Source of the DNA: Girardinichthys multiradiatus
Lineage: Eukaryota > Chordata > Actinopteri > Cyprinodontiformes > Goodeidae
Length of the DNA stretch: 64,000 bases
Assembly: GCF_021462225.1 (NCBI RefSeq)
Contig: NC_061804.1
Coordinates: 3,027,001 to 3,091,000, forward strand
Direction of reading: 5' to 3'
A program made the translations under genes and the position numbers. Shown piece after piece: positions 50,701 through 62,700 of the stretch. Position 1 is the stretch's first letter; each line of letters opens with the position of its first letter. The notes beneath the pieces are model-generated. The model had not been told where the DNA came from. It worked only from the letters and a program-made list of their open reading frames with translations, and did not search any database.

Positions 50701-53700
50701 ATTAAGAATATGTGGTGGCAGATTTACTGTTAAAGACAATATGGCTTCTGATTGCAAATCATAAACTGCACTTGTGGGAATGTCCAGTTCTGTGGGTGAC
50801 ACTCAGAGACTGTGTTAATCTACAAACAAAGCCTTCCTATACTGGCTGTGTTCAGATACTTATTGAAGTATAAATATTGGTAAAATGATTTGGAAACCGA
50901 TGATATCCAGCAACAAGCTCTGCCAGCTGTGAGCGGTTATTAAATGTTTATGAGCAGAACTGTAGCTGTGTCAACATGTGGGATTAAGGGAAGTTGCACC
51001 AAACATCTCAAGAAAACAGTAGCTTACAATTTTACAATGTTAAGAATGCAGAAATATTTATTCGTATCGAATTTACTACAGATTTTATGCCTGACAGCTT
51101 AAACTTTCACAGTCAAACCTGTCAAAAGTATGACCTGTTGCAACTTAAGACCATGCTGTCTGGATTGGCTGATGGATTTGTAGCCTTAGCTTGATATTCG
51201 ATCCAAGAATGATGTCAGGACTGGGTGTGATAAAGATAATGGATCAGATCTGCCCCAGTTTCCAATTCCACCCTCTCACAGAACAGTGGGCACCAGTTTT
51301 TAGGAAAATCATGTACGTTTCTGTAGAGAAGTAGATCTGGCTAAAAAATAGATATGTTTCTACATGAGTCACAGTTTAACTTGGAGAGCTTTTGAAGTGG
51401 TTTTGAAGTGGCTTCAAACATTTTGTTAACCACTGCATTAGATTATCTGTAATCTGTAAAGCAATGCTGTGTATTACTGATCTTTATTGGATGGATTAGC
51501 AGGACATTTAGTACAAATATAAGTTTGTTCATTTTTGTACCAACATCAGGAAGGCAGGATTTACAGACATGATTTACAGCAGATTATGAGATTACTCTCT
51601 TGCTTAGACATCATGACTACATAATGTAATAGTTTCACTACATTAAAGGAAGCTTTGGGCTTCCCTCACTAATTTAGAGGTAGTTAAGCTCAGTTCAGAT
51701 TTATTTGTAATCTAATTGTGAGCATCACGGAGAGCATCCATACTTCAGATGAGCATTGTTGCCTGTATCTGGAGATGTCGTCATGTAGAGTTCAGTTCAG
51801 TCCTTGAAATGACCCCCTTATCTTCATCCTTTCTGACTCTTCTTAGCTTTAAGAATAGACCTTCAGCATCAACCCCAATGTTGTGATGAAATGTTTTAAA
51901 ATGCGCAGATGCCGGGAGTTTTAATGAGATCAAATCAGCAAATCAGTCAAGAATGATTTCTTTGATCAAACATTTGTGATTTTTTCTTAAAAGCCCATTT
52001 TCTGCTGTCAGTCAAATAAACTGGATAAAGGCTAAATGACCCTGCTGACCTCCACAGAGGATTACTGTAAGATGATTTCTTTCCGTGACCCATTCATAAC
52101 AGTGTCGTCTTTTCTTACCACAGCAACTGCCCGTGCTCGCTGGCTGCCGCTCTGGCCAGAGCCACAGCAGACAGCCTCCTTCAGTCCGACCTCTCCATCC
52201 ACAACCTCAACAAGGCTGTGGAAGATGGAGCTGACCCATTACCACGTGAGTCCCCGGGGAGCCCACGAGACTGCTCTCTCATTCAAATTAGGTCTCGCTC
52301 TTCATCACTTCACTTCATCCCACACATACACAGGCATAAAACCACCAGGGCTGTGTCCCACTTCTCCATCACAAAGAGCAATAAGTGGGATTTGACCGCT
52401 AGAGGGCAGGAAGAAAACTCAGACTCACTCATAGCTGGAAGCTGGGACATAATGTAACAGTGCTGTGCAAAGGTTTTCAGGTACCCCTCATCTATTTATG
52501 TTCTGCATCCACGGGGCCAGACTTTCCTATAATCCTTCTAATATTGTTATAATCAGCAGTCAGACAGACAATCCACACAGTATAACTGTATAATTAAATA
52601 TAATTGAGATTTGGATTGATGGAAAATTGGATTTTGAAGATGGTTTCCCTCTTTGGATTCAACACGTAGAAAGGAATTTGATGTGTGTTGATTTGTACAG
52701 TGGAAACAAAATGAGACATGGTTTGCCAATATTTGCAATGTGTGATGTATTTATTTGTATTGAGCCTCCTTTACCCTGACACCCCTAAACAAAATTCAGT
52801 GCAACCAGATGTCTTCAGGTGTAATCTGCGGTGTAATCTGCTGCATATAATGTAATCTCAGTATAAATACAGTTGGTTTGTGAAGGCCTGTGGAGTCTGT
52901 TAAAGAACATTAGTGAAAATAAACACTGCACGTCACCCTCAACATGTCATCAGGAAACAAGGTGGTGGCAGCATTACTTGCTTCAGCATAGACAGGGAAG
53001 GTGCCCAGAGTTCATGGGAAGATGGATGGAGCCAAATACAGCACAGTCCTGGAATTAAACCTGTTAGAGGCTTTAAATAATTTGAGACTGTGTCAGAGGT
53101 TCGCCTTTAAGCGGGACAGCAACCCTAAACATGTATCCAGAGCTTGGAGGGATTGGATCACAGCATGTTCATGTGTTAGAATGGTCTAGTCAAACCCCAG
53201 ACCTAAATCCAACTGAGAATTTGTGGCACGACTTGACATGAATTTTCACAGACGCTCTCCATCCAGTCTCACTGAGCTTGAGCTATGATGTGAAGTAGAA
53301 TGGAAAAAAAACTGGTAAATACCTGCCTCAAAGATGTCCAGCTGTAATTGCAGCAAAAGGACTAAAACATCAAATCCAAATAAAATGAAAGCTTGTGGTT
53401 GTAATTTGACAAAATAATCAAAACTTGCAGAGATGAGGATACTTCTGAATACAGCATTACCTTTTTATGTAGGTTCGAACAGTTGCAGTACAATTTCTTA
53501 TTACCGTTTAATTCCTGGTCTGATCTCAGATTTCTCTCACAGCCATTTTATGAAAGCAAGGGCAAAATGCTACAAAATGTCTTTGGTCAACCTGAAGAAG
53601 GAGAAAATGGGTCAGAACACAGAAACTGTTGTTGTTGCGACGCTTGGAGTATACCGCCCCTCTTCAGACTAGTAAATTATTGTGCAAAGAATTTCCATCT

Positions 53701-56700
53701 TTGAATAATTCTTCAGTTTAGAGAGATTAAATCTGCTAAAAACATAGCTCCCTACACAGTTATTAGCATCCCTGGAATAACGCCTAACACTAAACCCATA
53801 GACTGCTGGAGATAGGCAGGCACCAGCTCCCCCGCGACCCACTATGGAATAAGCGGTAGAAAATGACTGACTGACTGACTGACTAAACAGTTGTTACGGA
53901 GACCCCATGTTTGCTGCATTTCTCTAACAGTGACCATTGTAGATTTTGTTTTATCTTTAAATGTATCTGCTATTAAGACACGTTTGGGTCCTTGTCCAGT
54001 GTGGTTCATCACAGTTCCAGTTGTTTTAAACGTTTTCAATATTCAATCTGACTGTAGATACGGTCAAGTTTAGTCGAGTAGCTATGTTTTGTTACCATTT
54101 CATTACTTTTGAAGATCAACACATACTGTATCTGTCTTAAGTTACTGGCATGTCCTTTTGTCATTCCCATTTTGAAGACTGGGTAAAAGTAGTGACTAAA
54201 AATTTCCTAGACACTCCCATTAACCTAAAAAAGTTTTAAAAAATACCTGGCTGCCAATTATTGCAGCATCATTGTTTTCATAGAGATAAATGTATGCTTT
54301 AACAAGGAACTAGCTCCTCAGCAGAAAAAGTGTGCTCAAGTGTATTTACATATCTTTCTTAAAAATTAAAATAGAAATTACAAACTTTTTGATTATTATT
54401 ACGTTTAATTTCAAATGAGATTGCAGACAATGGTGATCATTTACAAATGGCACACTCTGTTAACGATAAATGCAAGCAGGAACATTGCTAACATAGAATG
54501 TGATCTAGATCATCCATGTCAGATGAAATAAGAAGGGAACAATGCAACTCTCCTCTCCAATACCCTACGCCAGAGTATTGGAGAGGAGAGTCCGACCGAT
54601 AATCGAACCTCGGCTTCAGGAGGAACAGTGTGGTTTTCGTCCCGGCCGTGGAACACTGGACCAGCTCTATACCCTCTACAGGGTACTCGAGGGTTCATGG
54701 GAGTTTGCCCAACCGGTCCACGTGTTTTATGTACCTGGAGAAAGCATTCGACTGTGTCCCTCGTGATGCCCTGTGGGGGGTGCTCCAGGAGTATGGAATC
54801 GGGGGCCCATTATTAGGGGCCATCCGGTCCCTGTATGAGCGGAGCAGGAGTTTGGTCCGCATTGCCGGCACTAAGTCGGACCTGTTCCCGGTGCATATTG
54901 GACTCCGGCAGGGCTGCCCTTTGTCACCGGTCCTGTTCATAACTTTTATGGACGGGATTTCTAGACGCAGCCAAGGGCCGGAGGGGGTCTGGTTTGGGGA
55001 CCAGTGGATTTCGTCTCTTCTTTTTGCAGATGACGTGGTCCTGCTGGCCCCCTCTAGCCAAGACCTACAGCATGCGCTGGGGCGGTTCGCAGCCGAGTGT
55101 GAAGTGGCTGGGATGAGGATCAGCTCCTCCAAGTCCAAGGCCATGGTACTCGACCAGAAAAGGGTGGCTTGTTCTCTTCAGGTTGGAGGGGAGTTCCTGC
55201 CTCAAGTGGAGGAGTTCAAGTATCTCGGGGTCTTGTTCACAAGTGAGAGAAGAACGAAGCGGGAGATCAACAGACAGATCAGTGCGGCTGCCACAGTAAT
55301 GGGGGCGCTGTGCCGGTCCATTGTGGTGAAGAGAGAGCTGAGTCGAAAAACAAAGCTCTCAATTTACTGGTCGGTCTACGTTCCTACCCTCACCTATGGC
55401 CATGAACTTTGGGTCATGACCGAAAGAACGAGATCCCGAATACAAGCGGCTGAAATGAGCTTCCTCCGTAGGGTGGCCGGGCACTCCCTTAGAGATAGGG
55501 TGAGGAGCTCGGCCATCCGGGAGGAGCTCGGAGTAGAGCCGCTGCTCCTCCACATTGAGAGGAGCCAGTTGAGGTGGCTCGGGCATCTATACCGGATGCC
55601 TCCTGGACACCTTCCAGGCACGTCCCACCGGGAGGAGGCCCAGGACACACTGGAGGGACTATGTCTCTCGGCTGGCCTGGGAACGCCTTGGGCTCCCCCT
55701 GGAGGAACTGGAGGAGGTGTCTGGAAAGAGGGACGTCTGGGCGTCTCTGCTGAGTCTGCTGCCCCCGCGACCCGGTCCCGGATAAGCGGAAGGCGACGAG
55801 TACAAGTATGAGTACAATGCAAGACACACGCGTTTTCTCTCTCTCCCTCCCTGTTGATCCCTGCTTCTGCTTTCGTCTGTATTTTTCTCAGAGCCTCGCT
55901 TTGCATATCCTCCAAAATTGTAAATTAGGGATTTGGTCAGCTGGACTCTCAACGTAATTGATCAAATTTTTTCAACGGGAAGACAGGGTAAAGGAGAACC
56001 TTCTTGTCCAGACGGGACGTTCTTCTCTGGATACACAATGGATTCTTGGCAGCAGTGGAAGATTGTGTACCTGACTATGATGTTGGTCGAGGACGTAGAA
56101 GATGTGTACATATTTGGACTTTTGATAACAGGATTTCTGCTTTTTGGAGTTGGTGGTTACCTGACTTATTGAGTGATTCACAAAACATGGGCGGCTGTTC
56201 AAAGCTTTCCAAAGCTGCCTGTTGGATGGAGTCTGTAGAGCGATCAACACTGAGAGTGAAATGTTAAGAGAGCAGAATCTCAAGCTGGACACGATTCTTG
56301 AACAGAATCGCAGCCTGGCAGCGGTTGGACTCAGAGGTTAAAGGATATAATCTTGGAGAAGTTGTACGCTCCAGATCTGTGGAAAATACCAGAAAGTTGG
56401 CTATTTGGATTTGCAATTGAGACACACCAGTAAAACTCTTAAGGTAGTTGGAAATTCACAACTCCCTGAACATTTATTGTTTTTCTAAATCTGGCGCCCC
56501 AATGTGGCCTTGGCAACTTCTGCTAACTGGCTATCGACAAACTATCTCCTGGATGTTATATAAACACGACGCTCTTCCCCAGCACTCCCCTACCAGCTGT
56601 GTGCTGATAGGACCATGCGGCCGATTGATAAAACTTCCACCTCTCTTCTCAAGGACAATGGCGCTTCTATCAGTGTTGACAGTCTAATTCTTGCAAACAC

Positions 56701-59700
56701 ACTCAGACTTGTATATATTCGCACCCTCAAGATTCCACCATACCCTTGCTAAATTATTCAATTCAATTCAAAAATACTTTATTAATCCCAAAGGGTAATT
56801 AAATGTTGTTATAGCTCATATTATGAAGGTTTCCTCAAAGAGCCGTTGTAGTTGCTGATGGCTGTGGGCAGGAAGGATCTCCTGTAGCGCTCCGTCTTAC
56901 AGCATAATATTATGTGTGTGTTGCTTACCCCTGCTGAGGTTTTTTGTACTATTTCAGGCTCTATTCTGAGCAGAATAGAGTCTGAAATATGATTTTCCCC
57001 CCCTCCTATCTTACTTTACCTAAATGTGTGATTTCATTACTTTTCAAAGATTTTCAGATTTCTCAGAAGGATTACCAGCAAAAGCCAAATATTATTAGTA
57101 TTTGAAAATTTGGACTGAAGCTGTTTTTATACCAATGACCAGAGGTTTTTAGATTTCTTAGAAGGATTGTATTACAACAATTTCATATCAGTGAAAGTTA
57201 AACATTTAAGTATTTAAAACGTCTGGACTAAAACTGTTTTATACCAGTGACCCAGCTTCTCTACTTAGACTTCAGTGAGTGCCCATTACTGCTACTATTT
57301 GAATGATGGGATCACAACTGCCTCATACCAGTGACCTTAAGGATTAATATTATCATCTTTCTCATAGCACAGGATGAATTCCTTACCACAGAGGACTTAA
57401 TTAGTTAATTACCTCTATTAGAAAGATTGGATTAGAACCAGCTCTTACCAGTAAACTCCCAAGGATTATTAGTGTCATTTGATTTGTTTTTCTGTATTTG
57501 ATTTTCTGTATCATTTTAAGGTTTTTTGTCATGTACAGCGGTTTGAGTGCCTTGTTGCTGCAAAGCGCTATATAAACAAACTTGACTTGACTTGTCATAC
57601 ATTAATGCAGAAAATCTCCACTGCAGTGCAAGTGTAGACTTACAATGTGACCATTTTTCATTAAACACTGTGTGTCTCCAGTTATCAGGAGCAGAAAGTC
57701 AAAATCATCCGTTAAATTCAGTATAATTTGAATTGTAATGTGATTTATTTCATGTATTTATATCTGGTATATTTGTAATTTTTCTTACAACATGCTGGGT
57801 CACACACTACCCCGACAGGCTCATTAGTGTATATGTTGCATATAAGATGTGCTCTTAAAGTAAGAAACAATCTCTAGAGAATATGCCAAAGTGTACACAT
57901 GCTTTGAATCTGTAAAAGGGTGTTAGTGCGGTCCATTTTATTTGGAACCGACTTGTTCTGTGTCTGTATTTGTCACAGAGATGGAGTCAGTGAAGATGGC
58001 CCGGCTGGTGTTTAACAGACTGTTTGAGACGTGCTGCCTCTGGCAGAAGGAGCTGCCCTTCCACCGCCGTCCACAGCCATACTATGAAACGTCCATCCAC
58101 TCCATCAAGAACATGAGGCGCAAGATGGAAGACAAGCACATCGTCATCCCCGACTTCAATACACTCTTCAACATTCAGGTAAACTTAATTTATGCAAGTG
58201 TTTGTGTACAAATGCCTAAACTTAAGGATATTTATCTATCATATGTATCTTTTTCTGATCGTAAGCTAAAGTAGCTAAAGTACTGGTTAGTTCTGCCAAC
58301 AATGTTCCTACATTTAACTATTATTCTATAAAGGCAGAGCACTTTGAAATTTCACAAGAGTTAAAAATGGAACTATATTTGGCAGTTTTTATCTATATTT
58401 CATACTTTTTTCACTTTCAGACAAGATCAGCTGAAAAAATACATGAAGCAGACAATTGGAAATTTGCTGGTTGGCATTAAAGGTGATGACACTATGCATA
58501 TCTTTGCATGATGTAATGTGCAAAGATAACAACAAAAAAAAGAAGGTGCAATAACCTGCTTGCACAAGTGTACACACCCTTTAAAACTTTGTAGAATCAC
58601 CTTTCAATTCAATTCAAGCATTCATTATTCCTGAGTACACAACTACCATCAACTATAGTTAATCTGATTGACTCAATAAGTTCATAAGTCCTTTTGAAGA
58701 CTTCACAGTGGAACAGTTGGTAGCACTGTTGCCTTGCGGAAAGAAGGTTAAAGGCTTGTCTTTTGCCATAGAGCTTGCATGTTCTCCCCTTGCATGAGTG
58801 GGTTCTCACCAGGTACTCTGACCAACTCCCAGAGTCCAGAAATATGTATGTTAGGTTAACTGGTCTCTGTAAACTGCCTATAAAAGTAAGTGTGTGCATG
58901 CAAGGTTGTTGCCCTGTGAGGGACCGGCCTACTTGGATATTTACTTATTTGCAAAGTCATAGTTTGTAGAGAGGTTACAGTTTATCTAAATGCTCTAACT
59001 GTACAAAGGTATCAACCAGGAGAAGGCTACTAAAAACAATTCCACTGCATGGACAATGGCAGAGTCAAGCAGTCATCACTCATCTAAAAAGTATGGGATG
59101 GCAAACTGAACTTTGTTTTCTAAATCTGAATCAAAAGATGAGACATAGACATGGCATGCAGCCTGCCAAGAGGCCGATAGCAATACTGAAAGAGCTGCAG
59201 CAATTTCTTTCTACTTCTTGTATTGTGCCGGATGTGGGAATAATCTCCTGTATTCCCCATAAGTCTGTACTAAGGAGTAGGGTTGCAATACAGAATATTT
59301 TTCTTCCAAAGAAAACATTCATGCCAAAAATCCTCCAAAACGTTACTGCAGAATGTGTTATATTCTGATAAAAACTTAGCATGAACACCTGAGCTACAAA
59401 TCCCAAAAGTAAGGCTCAAAACACTGAGCATCACCTGAAGAACACCATACCCACAAGGGAATATTGTGGTGGCAGCATGACGATCGGGGGTTGCTTTTTG
59501 CAATTGAAATTTAGGTTTTTCATTCAAAGTATGAATTATGAAAAAAAAAATCCCCAGGTGTCTGCTGAAGATGAAGAGAGATTTTATTTTGACCACCACT
59601 ATGAGCCTGAGCACCCATCAAAATTATCAAAAGAACAGCTTAATCAAAAGGAGTTATAATGTGTAGTTGTTTTTGGCCCAAATGGAGGCAGACCAAATCA

Positions 59701-62700
59701 GCTTAATGATGAAGAAGGATTTAATAATGGAAGAAAAACATAGGAACCTACAACAGTGGCATGAAAAGGACCAGGACATCGAATTGAGATCAGGGCAACA
59801 GAAGAATCGAGCAAGGAACAATGAAGGTCGGGAAGCTTAAATACTGAGGAGTGGAAATTGGCCTAGAAATCAGGTGACTCTAATCAGAGGAATGCAGAAC
59901 AGCTGAGGAAGAGTGCAGAGCAGGGAGCAGATAGAAGATGACTAATAAACACAGAGAACACAAAGCTGAACTAAGACAAAAAAGGATATATAACACAAAA
60001 AGGGGAAAAGACTAACACCAAAATAGAGGAATGAACCAAAATCCACAAACTGCAGTAAACAAGAAATAAGTAAGAAACTAAACACAGAAATTAACTGAAT
60101 ATGGCAAGACAAAAATAACAATTAGAAAAACCCAAAAATGATCAGGACGGATGTGTCTGTTTTTATTCCCCAAATAAATATACACAAATTTGTTTGTATG
60201 ATGGAAAAAAGTCAGCACCATAATATTAAATGCAAGTGTTTAAAATACAAGTAAATAATGCTTCATGTATTTGGATCTGAACAGCACCTTAGTGAGGCCG
60301 TGTATTGCCCATATAACGTTTCTATAGTGCAGCTCCTGTGCTGAATGATAGCCTTGCCCCCAGGAGTCTTTAGAAAAGAGTTATTTTAGGAGCATGTCTG
60401 TAGGTATAACTATTTATATGTGTTAGACAGACTATTGTATGTGGTCTAAAACTGGAGGTGAGCATGGTGTTTTCTTTTGCTGCTGCTTTTCCCACTGTGA
60501 GAATCTTATTGAATGAATGTCAAAGCAGTAAGTTGTGTTTTCTTTCTGTTTTGTCCCTTAGGATCAAGAGGAACAGGCTTTCTTTGCTGTGTTTGATGGT
60601 CACGGCGGTGTGGATGCTGCTATTTATGCTGCCAACCACCTCCATGTCAATTTATTCCATCAGGAGTCCTTCAGCCAGGACCCCAGCGAGGCACTGTGTA
60701 GAGCCTTCAAGCTGACTGATGAGCGCTTTGTAAAGAAGGCCTCACGAGAGGTAACCCTGTGCTATGTAAACAGAAACCCTTCATCATTTGTTACTTTTGT
60801 CAGGCTGCTACATGTTTATACAGTGGCAATTCTTGTAGCCTCAACTTTAGTATAATACGTTTTGATTGTAAGGTTTCTCACTGTGTAGATTTATTGGAGA
60901 TGATTACCTTATTTTATGACCCAAATCCAGTTACTAAGTGTTTGTGTAAGAACTTGTGATTCTGTTTTTGTGTTTGTGGCAGCACCTGCGCTGTGGAACA
61001 ACAGGGGTGGTGACGTTCCTGCGAGGTCGCACGTTGTATGTGGCCTGGCTGGGAGACTCCCAGGTCATTCTGGTCCGGAGAGGGCAGGTGGTGGAGCTTA
61101 TGAAACCCCATAAACCAGACAGAGAGGTGCGGCACAGATCTCGTCCTTCACAGAACAAAGAAATCAAAAATCACTTTTTCTGTAAACTTTAAACTTAATG
61201 AAGAGCTACATTTAGAATTAAGCTCAGTTTTTGTATTTTACTGTATCGATTATGGTTTATGTTAATTTTCCCTTAAATGGAAGAATAATGTTTAGTGGCT
61301 GGTTGGTTGGATCTGCACAAAATTTACTATATTACCCTATTTTTAACAGTGCTTGCTGCAGCATATTAGCATTTGAACCTTCCACTAATTCTGTACACAG
61401 TGCACTATATAGTGAGTCAATCAAATAGTGTAAACTAACCCAACCCTGTGTTAGCTGCCCAGTGCAACTGGACATGCTAACTCTTATGTCAACCTACAAT
61501 GGAAAAACAACTCACCACATATGAAATACCACATCTCCCAAATAGTATTCAAAATGTACAATCGTTAACCTACCCCAATTTCTACTCCATGTAGTAAATA
61601 CAATAGTGACTGAGTTAGGCAAAGTTACCTTTCTAATTCGCTTAATTGGATATATTTTTATATCTAAAGCAAAATGCATGTTATAATTAAAAACAGAACA
61701 AATGTGCAATGCATAGTAATAAAACTTTAGTGTAAAAAAATATCCTATATGATCAAAAAATATCTTATATGATCAAAATTAAAATAGACTAGGTGTTCTA
61801 TATGTATATCTTTTTACATTCTGCATCTGTAAGACTCACTTTGTGCCAATAGTTATTTTGTTTGGTAACATACATGTAGGTTAATTTATACCTGGTAAAG
61901 TTCCAGGTATATGGCCTCTCATGTTATTCTCTTGAAGTTTAATTTATTCCCCAAAATGTCAAAATATGTAGTTTAATAAAATAATACAGTTTTCAACCAT
62001 ATTGTTTTTAACTCCTCTTTTTTCGTTCCTTAAAGAAGGAATATCAAGGAAATCACACATAATCATTGTTTTCTTGGTATCTTTCCTGCCGTTGTGAAAT
62101 TGCAATTTTTATTTTCAGCTTAAACACAGAAGAAGTGTCAAACCCAGAAAAACAATATTTTCAATAGACCATTACTTTAAGTACATTACAGGGGCAGGTG
62201 AAACACTTGTGATTGATCTATTGCAGAGAATAGTAACATCAGATGATGACCGTCTTTTTGTGTTTGCAGGATGAGAAACAGAGGATCGAGGCTCTGGGAG
62301 GATGTGTGATTTGGTTTGGCACATGGAGGGTCAATGGGAGCCTGTCCGTATCCAGGGCAATAGGTACAATAAAAGTTATCTCACATGCACCATACTGCAG
62401 TGCATTGCATGGAGGATTTAGTCATCACCTCAAACATCAAAGTAGAAATATGAAAATTGCTATGAAGAAGGACCAGACATTCCTGCTGCTTATGGTTTTA
62501 AAACATTTTCACTTTTTTACATTCTCTTATTGATTATGCTCCTGACTGAAGATGGCTAATGGACTTTCACAGTACTAGCTTCCAGCTAGTCGTCAAAATG
62601 AGTGATTTTTTTAAGATGATTTTACAAATAATGAATGATTCAAGTTTTTAAATGGGATTAAACCAGCAGTAAAAAAAAATTTTATTTTTGCTTTTTTTAA

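Larger units (their letters stand above)
13391..52123 (+). other. ppm1e: ppm1e intron 1 (38.7 kb)
   Basis: Bounded by GTTAAG and TTACCACAG and required by the exon 1/exon 2 codon join. The first 250 bp remain GC-rich, a shore of the promoter CpG island; an 80-codon open frame at 13396-13638 there has no recognisable homology. The rest is AT-rich and contains no host exon that I can support. The annotated repeats fill only part of it. Long stretches (for example 20930-22830, 23240-25470, 31900-33650, 36540-37800, 42870-44010 and 48770-50090) show no gene and no repeat that I recognise. Confidence 0.85.
55930..57597 (+). mobile_element. Unclassified fish repeat with a membrane-segment ORF and GCGCTATATAAA tail
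   Basis: It begins near GGTCAGCTGGACTCTCAACG, carries a relic ORF (see 55933-56172 entry) and ends in AAGCGCTATATAAACAAACTTGACTTGACTTG, a tail style typical of fish retroposons. The interior after 56700 is non-coding and may include a foreign fragment at 56750-56915. Its boundaries as one unit are an inference; no target duplication was found. Confidence 0.45.

Noticed and set aside
54695..55915. Antisense frames of 112-173 codons over the LINE RT
   Set aside because: Shadows of the GC-rich RT coding sequence on the plus strand.
57942..58274. 110-codon frame taken as one coding unit
   Set aside because: Only 57979-58178 is coding. The ends are intronic read-through past the acceptor and donor of exon 3.
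62243..62533. 96-codon frame
   Set aside because: Only 62270-62363 is exon 6; the remainder is intron 6.
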